Assembly: GCA_020746105.1 (NCBI GenBank)
Contig: CM036618.1
Location: 108,760,622 to 108,824,621, forward strand
Reading direction: 5' to 3'
Length of the DNA stretch: 64,000 nucleotides
Source of the DNA: Trogon surrucura
Taxonomy: Eukaryota > Chordata > Aves > Trogoniformes > Trogonidae
The notes beneath the pieces are model-generated. The model saw only the letters and a program-made list of their open reading frames with translations, was not told where the DNA came from and did no database searches. Positions 28,394 to 40,592 of this stretch are shown here, piece after piece (the first letter of the stretch is position 1; every line of letters starts with the position of its first letter). A program made the translations under genes and the position numbers.

Positions 28394-31300
28394 CTGGGAA
28401 ACACCATTTGAAGATGAGGGTGAGGAAAGTCCATAATGGACCTTTGCCTCGAGTCAGAACCCCAGGGCAGGGTGCTGTGGCAGGGTCTTTTCCAGTTATT
28501 CCAGTGTGCAAAGGACATAGCATGAACAAAGAAGGTGAGTAGGAGAGGGGAGACCAGCCCTGCCTGGCAAAGAGTTCAGTTTTGCTGGGAAATAGTTTTC
28601 TGTCCTCATGAATGTGCGAGATCATGGACACCAAGACCCTGCTTTCTCCAAACCTCTGTGTCTGAGCACTGATCTTGACCATAGCATTGTGCTACAGACC
28701 CTGTCCTCCACTAAATTCAGCATTTTTGCTTTTAATGCCTCACTTTTGGCTGAGCTTAACGGGCTGAGCTTACTAGAGTCAGAAATATTCTGAGAGACTG
28801 AGGAAGAGTAAAGTGTTTTTTAGCTTACAAGTACAGGACCCCTTGCAAACCCTTTTGCATCTATTAATTGGTTAACATCAGCTATCAAGTATATGCAAAA
28901 GCAAGAGATTATTCTTAATGGCTCAGGGTGATTTAGGGATCCGAATGACGTAGCTTCTTGCATCACTTCCATATGTAAATTTTTTCTCCTGTAGATAAAA
29001 AGGCAAAAGCAAATAAAAAGCAAAAAGCAAACAGAAGCGAGAAGACAACAAAGCAAACATAAAAGGCAAAAGTAAATCAAAAGACTCTGTGACAGCCAGT
29101 TTAATTTCTCAAACTTCAGCTTTGCTTTTTAGTCTTTATCTTCTTATTTTTGATCTGAAGAGGTCATCGTGGGTTTCAATGCAGAGGGTGAATGCCTGCC
29201 TTGCTACTTAATTTTTTTTTTTTTAGCAGCAACACATCTGCCTTATTTGCTCAATGTAGATATTTGGCAGCCCTGGGGAGACAGTCTGATCCTAGGGACC
29301 CGGTTTCCTCTGGGTCCTTGGGAAGTTAAATATTTCCCAGTGATGAGGGAAGGCTGTCACACAGGAAAGAGAAGCATGGTTGCAGGAACGCAGGAAGAAA
29401 CACAGTAGTGTCTGTAAAGCTATTTGGGGCTGCTCTTCGACTCGCTCAGTCCCAGACCAGCAACATCTGCAAAATCTAGTGATGACTTTGCCCTGGATTG
29501 ACCAGGATAGGAGGGGAGGGATGGATTTTTTTAGGCAAGAAAGGCAATGATCACTGACACCCCTGCTTCTGCTTCCTCCCCAACAGCATTTCACCCTTCC
29601 CAGCAAAGGTTTTGGGAATTACCTCCAACAGCCTGACACCTGGTCTCCCCACCACACCTGAGAGCAATGACTCCACTCAGGACATAAACCTGCAGGGCTC
29701 CACAGAAGGGTTTTCTCCACAAGTTATCCTGCCCCTGGGGCTGTACAAACAGTATTTTCTGTGCTGTTTGCCCACTAAGAACATCCAAAAAAACCCCTCT
29801 AGATCACTTTCCTTGTGGTACAGAAATGCTACTGTCTGTGCATGACCACCACGGTGCCCAGGTGTTACCTCCTTGGCCATCGGCCGGGGTCCGGAGAAGC
29901 AGCCTCCAGCTCAGGAAGGCGGCAATGCCCAGGGCAGCAGAGAGGACGAGGCGGGGAAGGAAACGCATTTCTCAGGTGCTGGGAGTCGAACGCCACGTTG
30001 GCGGGGACCTGGAGGAAGGGTGTCGGGGAACCTCCTGTGTTTACTTATGAGGAAACACACCCAGAGTTGGGTTAAAGTACTTTTTGGGCAGCAGCTCAGC
30101 TGGGGCAGGGAAATGGCCTGAGGCACAAAAGGTGCTTCCTGCTCTGTGTTTACAATACCAGCTTCTGAGGTGGAATCCCCTCTTTTTTTTTCAATGTCCC
30201 TGCCATCCTCAGCGTTCTGCCACTCCAGATGTCTGTGGTGTCTGCAAGAAGCAAGCTCTGCACCCACAGCTCTGTGCAGGGTCCTGCAGAGCCGAGTGGG
30301 ACAACATGTCCCCTGTGCCCTGATGCACCTTGTTCTCCGCTGGCTTTGCTGCTCGGTGAGGCACTGCTTAGGGGAATGCTGCTGCAGGGAGCTGGCGCTG
30401 AACTGGTGGACGCTGGGCCACAGGTCCTGCCTCTGGTGCTGCTGTGTCGTTTAAAGTAGGAGCTGGGGCAGGGGAGGTGACAGGGCACATCCAGTGTCAT
30501 GTGGCAGGTCTGTGGCTCACAGGGGACTGGAAGCAGTGATCTCTGGCCTGTGCCATTTCTGCTGGGGGCTCCTTAAAATTTGTTGCTTGTTTTGTGAGAG
30601 CAACTGAAGACCCCAGGCTGAGCAGAGGCCCCATGACACTGAAAATTGTGTGGACACATGTAGGCAGCACTGAGGAGCGAAGACTAAGGCAATGGGGACT
30701 GCAGCAGCCTGGGGTGGGTGACCTGCTCCCGTTGAGCCTGGTGTTATCATGGCTATAAATCAGATAGCGAGTATTTATAAATTTCCTGTCTATGGTTGGA
30801 GCTGCTGCCTGCCATCAGCAGCATCCCTCTGGCATCCATGGGCTGGCACGTCGCAGGGACAAGGTCCTGCTGGAGGACGCAGCAGCCTTGAGGGGGAATA
30901 TAGTGGGCAAAGGAGAAGGGATAGATGCCTCAAAAGTTGGGGAAAGCAAGCAGGCACGCCAGGTCCACACACTGGGGGCCAGGGTACCGAGCCTGGCAGT
31001 GCCTGGCCAGCGTGGGCACAAGGGTTGGTCTTCATGGGGGCCCTGCCAGTAAAGCAACCCTGTGTGGTGGAAGCCCACCTCCCAGGAGGTCTTGAAGGAG
31101 CCCAGTCTTGTGCCACTGGTGGATTTGCTCTCGTTTGGACAACCATAATTTTCCCACCAGAGGGTGCTCCACGCCCGAGTAACCCCTGGGCAAGCTGGGC
31201 TCTCTGCAATGCTTCCCCACTGCAGTTTAAAGAACTAACTTCACGGCCACGTTTGTGGCTAAATTTTAAAGTCTGCTGAGTTTCCTTCGAGCCTTGGGAA

Positions 31301-34256
31301 AGCTGCTGGGATTCTGAGAAAGGCTGTGAAATGCTCTTCATCTGTCAGCGAGAGGGATATGTTTCCTCTATGTGATGGGAGGTCAGGTCCTGTGGCTGGA
31401 CCCTGCTGCACTTGTCCCTGCAACCTGTCCCCCCAAATCCAGGAGAAGAAGGTGCAGCCCGAGGAGGTCGGGGTGTGCGTGGGCAGGAGTGAATGGCCTC
31501 CCTTTGCCTTCCCTTCCCAGCAGAAGACACGTTTTACTTTGAGCTGCATCGCCGTGCTCACTCCTCCCAGCCCCATGGGTCTTAGGGCAGGAGGGTGCCT
31601 GAGCAAAGGGTAAATATTAAATGAAAACAAGCTTTTCTAGTGGTACTCTGCATGTTAAGCAGCACATGCCTTCCTTCATTAAAATGTAACATTTCAGCAG
31701 GGACTGTCCCAACCACAGCCCTGGTGAGCTCAAGTGCAGCTGAAACTGGTAGGAAGAAATGCAGTTTATTTTTATTTCACAGTCATAAGGTGAAAGCAGA
31801 GAGATGTTCCAGAGGAAAAAAAAAATAGCAAACACACCCCCCCTCCCCCTCTTGCTTTACACTGCAAGGAAACAGCACTTAGAAAGTTTTATCAGAATGA
31901 GTCTCTTCAGAGCATGAGATGGTGTGTGTGTGCTGTGCTTTGGTGACCTGCAAACAGGAGGAAAATGCTCCTGAGCTGCTTGGGGCTGGTTTTGGGGAGC
32001 AGCTGTTTCTGCTGAAGGGCTGCCGGGTGGGGGCTTGTGCCTCAGACACGGATTTTGCTTCATTAACAGAGTTTAACTGGTTAAGTTCGTTAACTGGAGG
32101 TTGAGCTCCGCGTTGGTGGGAGGCAGGACGGTGGGGCCTCGTGGGCGTCAGTGTCCAAGCACCGCTCAGATGCCCGTGAGAAACCCGTGCGGTGGTTTCC
32201 ATCTTCCTCCTAACGGACAGCAATGCTAATGGGCATGGGGCTGCAAGGACATCACACAGGTGGTTGCAGAACAACCTCCCAAATATTCCAGAGACTGCTG
32301 TGGAGGTGGGTATGGGGAAGTGAGAAGGAGGGAGAACCTCTCCTCTCTCTTTCTGACTTGTATCTGCCTTTGAAATGATTAACTCAATGATTTATTTTCC
32401 CCCAGGTTTTCTTTTTTCTTTTTTTTTTGGTGCTGAAGAAAATTCTCAAGTGTCTGTAGACACTTTAAATCTAAACTTACTGCTAGCCTTTCCCTCCTTG
32501 CCTTCCACTGACTCCATAGAAGTTTTAACAAGGCCGAGACTGAAATTCTTGAACTGAAAGGCTTCCTGCCAGTTGCTGTAGGGAGGCAGCACCCTTTTTG
32601 GGCACAGAGGCTGAGCCTGGCATGGAAATGCACTCGCATCCTACCATTTAATGCAATTACACAAGGGAATTAATTAGGGGATTCATTTGAAGCTTCGCCT
32701 TATTTAGGAAAACTCATACTGCCGTAGATGTGAGAAAAAGCTACTGTCTTCTTCTTTACACCAGCAACAGGATCGCCTAAATAAGGATTTCCAGATTTAG
32801 TCCCATCAATGCCTCAAACTGGATTGCCTCTGTCTCCCTTTTTTTTTTTTTCCTCCTAGGACGCAATCCCTTTGGAGATATTCTTATATGTTAATAAACA
32901 TCCTCGTCTTCAGCCTTCCCGCATTCCTCCCACACTTCCAAATTTTGCAAAGTATTGTCTTGTGTGACCGTGACCCGCGGACGTTGGTGTGAAGGTTCCC
33001 CCGCCTTGTTCCTCTTTGCGCCCGCCTGTGCTTGTGGGAATGTGAACTTTGCAGAGTGATGGCAGACGCCGCCTCATTCGGTGAGGGATGTTTTTCCATT
33101 GCAAGTAGAGGAAGAGCAGATAGAAAACCTTCTTCTTCTCCAGCTTCTTGTTTGGAACCTTGGATACGACATCGACATTTTGCGTGTGAAGTTGGGCCTG
33201 TCACTCGGCAGAAACACGGGAGCAGCCAGAGGAGGAACAAGCTGCCCCGCTCCCGGAGCATCGTTTGACATGGAAAGTGTTTCTTGCCTTTGGGAACGAC
33301 AGTCCCGAGAGCAGGGCTGCCAGGCTGCTGGCTGGGGACATGTTGTGCCAAGTGGAGGGGAGTCAAACCAAAAAGTTGAGGGAGGGAGTGGGTATTTGTA
33401 GATAAACTGGGGGGTGCTCCAAGCTGAGTGCGTGGCCTTTTCTCCATCACATCTCCTGATTTCCCAAGCTCCTGTCTGTGCTCATGAAGAAACTTGGCTG
33501 CCCAGCTTTCTTTGACATAGGGACATGGACTTACCCCATCGCAGGACTGCCTTAGTCGCAGGGACTGCTCAGGACTGGGTTTCGTGCTTTAATGTGTGAA
33601 AAGACGCATGTCTGTAAGTGTCAGCTCCTTTAATCCCATGGTCATTTAAGAGATTTGGCCAAGAGCACCCATTCTTGGCTGCTTCCTGGTGTGGAGGATT
33701 TGGGATTTTCTTCTATCTAGCTTCTGCCAGATGTGGGCAGCTGTGGGGTGAGCCAGCCTGCCCAGCAGCCTGGGCCCATCTCCATCTCCTCCAGCACTTA
33801 CATTCAGCGCTGCAACTGAGCTGCATGTGTTAGGGGTGGGTTAGAAAGGTGGACATTCGTCCTTCGGTGTCAGACAGAGAGCACCAGGCTGGCTTTAGGC
33901 AGGCAGGGAGAAGCTGGAGGCTGCCGGGACTGCCCCATGCAGCAGCATCCCGGGACCGGCCAGTGGTGAACCAGAAATAGTTATGCAAGGCAGAAAGGAA
34001 AGGAAAGCAAGTTCATGTTGCACCCAAGGAATGGAGCAGGTAGGACAATGTTTGGAGTGGTTGTACAGCTCTGGCGCTTCCTGTTTTCTTTCGGCAGGAG
34101 CTGTGATTGTCACTTCTTATTCAGCTCCTCATCCTGGGAGGAAGACGGTATCGGGCTGTCCAGGGGCAGCAGGATGTTTATGTGGTAGGCTGAGTCAAGG
34201 TGCTGCTTTTAATACTGCCGGAGAAGAGTCATTGGGGGAAATGTAAATTTTAGATT
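28394..34256. other. Intergenic or upstream intronic sequence of the sulfotransferase-like locus
   Basis: This GC-richer stretch has several long but unconvincing open frames on both strands. I found no exon I can assign, no CR1 end and no RNA gene. Confidence 0.5.
28999..29080. repeat. A-rich low-complexity tract (AAAGCAAA-like)
   Basis: Repeated short blocks such as AAAAAGCAAA and AAAGGCAAAAG make an A-rich purine tract. On the minus strand it produces a fake hydrophobic peptide. Confidence 0.7.
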
Positions 34257-34376
34257 TTTATTTATTTATTTATTTTTAAATAAAAAAAGTCTCATGAACA
34301 TCTAAAATGCTTGCAATTGCCATACAGGCTGCCTGACTTACTGCCAGTGCTGAGTATTATTTATTTATTTTCTAAG
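34257..34376. repeat. TTTA-rich simple sequence
   Basis: Runs of TTTATTTATTTATTT with a flanking A-run lie at 34257-34287, and a second ATTTATTTATTT block is near 34358-34370. They sit at the start of an AT-rich island that continues to about 34500. Confidence 0.75.
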
Positions 34377-34789
34377 GGTATTACATGAGGATTTTACAAG
34401 GTGCCATGAACTATTGGTAATTTAGGGAGGATTCATGCAATTAGTGATGCTATATTGAAAAGCTTTGCTTAATTACTATGTAAGCTGTTAAACTTTGCAT
34501 TGACTCAGCTGGGCGCACATCAACACGAACACCTCACCGTGGTGGAAGGAGGCTGAAGCAGCTGTGGAACGTCGGTCACGTGCCTGCCTGGTGAGCCCCT
34601 CTCTTCTGGCTTTTTAGGGACAAGAGTGTTTTCCTGGGAGAAGTGGATCAGGGGACTCAATGAGCCTGAATACCTTAAAAACTAAGGGGATTACGTCTAT
34701 CATCTCTCTGCAGTAGCAGATGGGAGTCTCATGGGAAAAAAAACAAATAGCATTTATTTGGATCCACATGCACAGAAGAAGGATGCTCA

Positions 34790-34970
34790 TGGGATTAGAG
34801 GCCATCACCTCTGGCCCAGCAGCTCCCGTGGGACTAGCAGCCATCCATTCCATCACCTGCCCATGGATCTACAAGCCATCACCTTCCTTCCAGCAGCTTC
34901 TGCATCCAGCTAGTCCCAGGATGCCCACAGGGCTAGAAGCCATCACCTCCATCCCAGCAGCGCCTCATGG
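34790..34970 (+). repeat. Degenerate minisatellite, about four units of 35-60 bp
   Basis: Units share the order GG(A/G)(T/C)TA-AG-CCATCACCT-CAGCAGC. Clear starts are at 34791, 34830 and 34930, with a diverged one near 34865. It accounts for an otherwise striking repetitive open frame on the plus strand. Confidence 0.7.
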
Positions 34971-37900
34971 AGCTTCACAGTGCTGCCCAAATAGTGCAGG
35001 AACTTTTACCACCAAGCATTTCTCTAACCAGATGCAAGTTTTGCTCTGTGTCCGAAGCACTTCCCAGTTCCCCTTCCTCTCTTTGATGCTTAAAATGCAG
35101 TGGCAGCACAGAGGGAGACCCGAAGTATTTGCAGACAAACTAGGCAGCTCCTATATACGTAGTAATTTGGAAAGCCTAGTCCTTCACCATTTCTTTTTAA
35201 TTTATTTTTGATATGAAACAGTTATGTCCTCGCTGCTATGTTCCTTAGCAAAATGTGCTTTAGGGTGTGACTCTCGGGTGCCCTTTACATTTTAGGGCCC
35301 TGACTGCATGCAATTAGCGTAGGCAGGTGCTTATTTATTTCATCCAGACCTTTCTCTTTGGATCACAACAAAGCACCCTTGGGACCCACTTCTCCACCTC
35401 ACCAACATTGGGGCAAAGTGTGTTCATGGCTCCTAGCTTTATGGAATTTGTCCTTTTTCTTCCTCGGGTGGCCACAGCAGCACTGCTGATGGCTGTGCAG
35501 AGGAGATTCGGGTCTGAGACGTCTCAGGACCTCCTGGAAAAGTGGTGGTTGTGGTGAAAAATATTGGGATGGTGGGAAGGAAACCTCAGATGTAAAACAT
35601 CACTTGCTTGGAGCCAGACTTTGATCTCCCTCCTGTGATTCCCTGACGGGAAAGGGAGGTGTGGACTGGGGGGAGATGGGCAAAGCAAGATGGGATGTCA
35701 TGGGATTTGGGCTCATGTCTCCCATGAGTCTTGTTTTCCTGAGCCTTGTCTCCCTCTCTGCAAACAGAGACCCCTTCCCCAGGCTTCACATCCTGCATTT
35801 ACCCCATTTTTTGGGGGGAACTACTTTTGGTTTACATTTATGGCAGCTTTTTACCCTCTTTGGCTCATTTTTTTTTTTGTGCCACTGCCTGGCTGGGTGA
35901 GGAAGGCTCTTCCATGTGTCTGTTGCTGGACAGGGGGGATTGTTTCTCAGGCAGCTTTAGGCTTGGGGACTGGCTTCTGCTGATGCTCTGCAAAAGCTGA
36001 GTTTTTCTGAGAGCGCACCCAGACATCTGCCTGTCACTCCTGGCCTCTCCCAAGGGAGTGCTGCCACATTACGCTGCTGGCTATCACATTTTCTTGGTCA
36101 CTGGTTGTTACCATTATTCATATAGCAAATCTTCAAAGATTCAGAGATCTCTGAATTTTCTTGAGTGACTCTAAGAGGAGGCGACAGCACAGCTTGCTTG
36201 GGATACCTCCACACCTGGCTTTGCGGGATGTTATTTCTGATGAGCAAAGTTTTCGGGAACTCTGGAGTCTCTGGTCCTGCCTGTTTTACTGTACCAGAAG
36301 CGGCGGGGGGAAAAGGGTTTAAGGTCTGTTTGTTTTACTTTTTCATCCAGACAATAAGCGAGCAAATACTCCCAGGTTGTTTATATTTGGATAAGGCTGC
36401 TCCACGTCCTGTAAAAGGAAAATGACACATCTACTTCTCCTGGGGAGAGACAGTGTGGGATGAATGGACCTGGCAGCGGGCAGAATCCAGAAGCCTCTTG
36501 ACGCCACCAGTGTGATGCATGGGGTGGCCTGGGCACTCTGGTCCATACTGGGAGGTCACAGCAGGGGCACAAATGCCTGTTTTATTTCCCTATTGATGGC
36601 ATTAAGGTTGGGGTCAGATGCACAAAAAGGACAGAGCTTGGCCCCCAGCGCCAGCACCATGCTGCTGCCTCCTCCTCTCCCACTGGCTCCTGTGGGTTGC
36701 AGGGCTGTGACACAGGGCTGGGAGGTAGCTTCATTGTTGACCTTCCCATCTAACAAGGCGGTTTTGCTAAATCACGGCGCTTCCCATCATGATGATGTGT
36801 CGGGAAGGGGCAGGAGGCATCACGGAGGGTTTGGCTGCACGGCTTTTGGCGTGCTCTGTTTGGCTCCCACCATCCCTCCCTCCCCAGACATTGGGTACCG
36901 TACCTGACCTGAGGACACCCAGCTTGTGCCCCCACCCCTCAGCAGCCCTGAACCTTGCACCTTCCCACAGCTGATGGATTAAGCTGCTGCAAACAGGACT
37001 GCCAGGAAAGCCAGGATGGAGCTAGTGAGGGTTGATGCTTGTCCCCGTCCAGCCATCTGGCCTCCATATGAGCCTTGTCGGAGCATGAGTGACTGCAGGG
37101 TTCATTTGAGGTTACACCACAGACAGCATCCCCCTTGGTGATACCTTCCTGGGGCCAGGCCTTGTAGACTTGTGAGCCTTTTACCCGTTCCAGCTGTGCA
37201 GAGCCGAGGAATGCTCTGCCCTCCTCTCCTCTGCTGACATGCACCTGCAAGCCAAACTCGTACCAGAGCTGGGCAGCCCTTCATGGCTAGGCACAAATGA
37301 GAAGGCTGTAAAACCAACCCCCAAACATTTTCCTTTTTTTTTTTTTTAAATTTATTCTTTAAATTGTTCACTTGCAAAAAGCACTAGCTGCTTGCCTCAC
37401 AGGGAAAGATTGGGCAGAGGGAAAATGCTTGACCCCAAGGTCCCGCAGCATCACACGTCAGCACTGAGACACATCAAAGAAGAGGGATTTTCTTGGCTGA
37501 AGGACCAAGCACCTGCTTTACCCCTGCAGAGCCTTGGCAGATCCTGGGGAGGCTCTGCTGGTTTCACCCTGGGGCAGGCGCTTTGAGAAAGCACTGGGAG
37601 CTCGCTGCTCCACTGCAGTCGGTGGCTCCAGCATCCTCTTTCTTGATCTCAAAATTGGTCTGTTTTTTTATTTTATTTTTAGTTTCCTCAGGGTTATTTT
37701 TATCTAAAAGTGAAGAAAAGAGAAACCTCTCTTCCTATTGTCTTTTTTTCCCAGCATTTTTGGAGGGAGGAAGAGGGGAAATGACTTTCCTCCCTCATTC
37801 AAAGCTGGCAAACACAGCCAAAAATTGCCTCCTTGTCCCATTATTCTACTTTTATTAGTAAACCTTGCCTAACTGTCTGTAAGTTGGGCATTTCTGTGGA

Positions 37901-39020
37901 TATTTTCATTCTGTGAAAAAAAAACAAACCACACTTGCCTGTCTCTCCTCTCTGAGGAACCTACGTGGCAGATACAGGTTGAGGGAGCTGCTCTCCATGA
38001 GCTCAGGGCATTGATGGACCTATCTGGGGATATTTGGGGAGACAGGGAGTTTAAGGCTTTGGCGGACCTATCTGGGAGTACTTGGGGAGATGGGAATGTA
38101 AGCCCTGCGCTTCTGTCACTCCTTTTTATCCATGTCTTCATCTCTACATCTCGGTTGATGAGAAGAGTTGCCTCATTGCAAAATCTTCCGTCGCCCTTCT
38201 ACCCACCACCCTCCTAGCCACCTCCACCACTCCGTGAAGGACATCTGTTTTGGTGACCAGCCTTGCTACTGACAGTGGAATGTGGCCTCTTCTTTCGTGC
38301 TGCTCTCTCCATTTCAGCATGCAGCAATTGCAGCATGGCAATGTATTGTGTTAAATTATATTGATTTAAATATGATTTTCCCCCTCCCTTCAAATGGTTG
38401 TTCTCAAACAGTTGTGACAATGTTATTTAGTGGGATCACATTTGTCTTGCTGCAGGTGCTGAGGTGCGTGTGATTTAAATCTTTCCAAACAGGCTGGAGA
38501 CAAAGGAAGCTGCTTTTCGTCACCCACGGAACAAAAAAACGTTAGGAATGAAAGAGACTGGAAACACTGAAAAATCACTTGAGAAGAAGAATGATGCAAA
38601 TGAGCAAATCGCCATTCATTCACACCCAGCCAGGATTAAAGCAGCAGCAGATCCTGGAGTGGAGGCAGTTTCAGTCTGAAAAAACCCACAGGATTCCAGC
38701 TGTGCTTCCTAGGGCAGGGCATAAAACGCAGCGGCTGCTAAAAGACACACTCTGGTGCTCCACCTGCCCTGTGTGCTGAATTCAAAATCAGGCAATGAAA
38801 CTTATAACTAACAAGGCAAGAAGGACTCAAAACAGAGGACCAGAAACCTCTGTGCCTGAAGGAAAAGTCCAAGGGGAGTGAACAACTGTTTCACTCCTGC
38901 AGCCCCCTGACTCTACGAGTCTTCATCTTCCTCCGCGCTTATGTCCACTGCATGGAGTGCGTGGGAACAAATCATATTTTAGGAGCTCTTCAGATGCAGA
39001 GATTTCAGATGCACCGTTGC
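34971..39020. other. Intergenic sequence
   Basis: It holds a 48-bp tandem duplication at 38008-38103, listed separately. I see no genes or retroelement ends. Confidence 0.5.
38008..38103 (+). repeat. 48-bp tandem duplication
   Basis: Two copies share GGACCTATCTGGG and TTGGGGAGA, with starts offset by exactly 48 bases (38016 against 38064 for GGACC). They differ at several positions, so the duplication is not very recent. Confidence 0.8.
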
Positions 39021-39195
39021 TGGCATTGAAACAGGCTGCCTAGGGAAGTGGTGAAGTCAACCATCTCTGGAGGTGTTTAAAAGGCACATAGATGTGGTGC
39101 TCAGAGACATGGTTTTGTGGTGGACCTGGCATTGCTAGGTCAATGGTTGGACACAAAGGTCATTTCCCACCGAAACAGTTCTGTGACTATATGAG
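39021..39195 (+). mobile_element. CR1 LINE 3' end fragment
   Basis: The plus-strand sequence follows the avian CR1 3' end: AACAGGCTGCC-AGGGAAGTGG, then CTGGAGGTGTTTAAAAG, then CATTGCTAGGTCAATGGTTGGA. It ends in a decayed octamer tail (TTCTGTGACTATATGAG, compare ATTCTATG repeats). It is 5' truncated. Confidence 0.9.
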
Positions 39196-40410
39196 TCTAA
39201 CTCTCACCTAAGATCTTGCGGCAGGTTTTGCTTCTGGGAGCTTGTGACCCCAACTATTTGCTGGACCTTGACTGAGCATCCTCAGCTGATTCTCCTGGTG
39301 AAGATGAAGAAGAAGGCAAGGAAGATGGGTGATGGAGAGGTGGCTGCCTTGGATAAAGGAGACCCCCACAAACAGGCATCCATCTCTTGCTTCAGCCCCC
39401 GAGGGAGGACAAGCCAGCAGGGAAAGGGTAGGAAATTGTTGTAGACCCCACGCCAAAAGAATGATTTTGATAGCTCCTGAGCGGTGGGAACTGGCATCGC
39501 ATCTGGGATCGATGTAGGAGTGCTGCCCCAGCCCTTGGGGTTTAACTGGAGTGGAGCACTGTGATGCCCGTGAGACCTGGCTCATGAGTCTTCCTGAGGC
39601 TTTTTTAGACCCTTGGCTGGTGGTTTGGTGTTGCTCCAGCACATTCCCACTCTCTTACTCCTTCCTCAGCAGCCCCTTTGTGGAAGATCATGCTGGTGTC
39701 CCAGGAGAGCTGCCAGTGCCAGCTGTCTCTATAAATACTCCTGCTGTAAATTCAGAGAGCTTGGTCCCTGGCAGGCACAGCCCTGCCTTTGATCACCACG
39801 TTGTCAGGTACCAGGCTGGAAACTGTGAGCACTTCCACAAGAGAAACTGCAATTAATGTCTTGTTAGAAGCCTTACCTTTTGATTTTCAACTGATTAATA
39901 AAAGTAATGCAACAGAGGCTCTCTGGTACCATAACATTTCCATTCCCTTGGTCTTATTAATTCAAATTTTTTAATTTTTGTGCCAGGATAAATTGGTTTT
40001 AGAAAGCAAACTAAGACACATATGCATGCAAAAGCACTGCAGGCTCCGTGGCCATGATCTTGGGAGCTGAGGTTAGATGTCAGTGTGTTGGGATTCAGCC
40101 CTGCAGGTCTTGGTTTTCCCATTTCATGGAGGAGCCAGCATGAAGCGTCTCATGGTTGCAGAATACATCCTCCCATTTCGAAGACTTGAGCTTCCCCAGC
40201 AGCAGCAGCGAGCTGAAGGCAGCTCTCTTCCCCGTGGCTCGCCTCGCTCTCCCCAGCCTGGGAAAAAGCAGCAGTGGTATTTCTCAGGTTGACCTAAAGG
40301 GACATTTCTTTATGCTTTCATTGCCCGGGATTGACTTTCTGAGCCTTTTCACATGGTGAGGCCAAGTGTCCAGGAATGTCCCCACTGGATTCAAATCCGA
40401 AAGGGTTGTC

Positions 40411-40592
40411 AAGCACTGGAACAGGCTGCCCAGGGAAGTGGTGGAGTCACCATCCCTGGAGGTATTTAAAAGACATGTAGGTGTGATGTTTGGTGACATG
40501 GTTTAGTGGTGAACTTGGCATTGCTAGGTTAATGGTTGGACTCGATGATTTTAAAGGTCTTTTCCAACCTTAATGATTCTAGGATTCTATGG
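40411..40592 (+). mobile_element. CR1 LINE 3' end fragment with octamer tail
   Basis: The same CR1 3' region as the copy 1.4 kb upstream, in the same orientation. It contains GGAACAGGCTGCCCAGGG, GGTTGGACTCGATGAT and TTTCCAACCTTAATGATTCT, and ends with GATTCTAGGATTCTATGG, a near-intact ATTCTATG-type tail. Confidence 0.92.

Noticed and set aside
28820-29080. Hydrophobic minus-strand peptide that might be the sulfotransferase signal anchor
   Set aside because: The hydrophobic Phe/Cys/Leu run is the translation of an A-rich low-complexity tract, and no splice donor joins it in frame to the sulfotransferase exon.
30790-31341. 183-codon open frame on the minus strand
   Set aside because: It lies in GC-rich sequence where all frames are open, and is low-complexity Pro/Gly/Ser-rich with no family resemblance. 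The plus strand is also open over the same bases.
32884-33450. 188-codon open frame on the minus strand
   Set aside because: No recognisable domain, no supporting splice structure, and amino-acid composition typical of chance translation.
34720-35211. 163-codon plus-strand open frame with repeated ITS-PAA-like units
   Set aside because: The repetition comes from the minisatellite at 34790-34970, and nothing supports translation.
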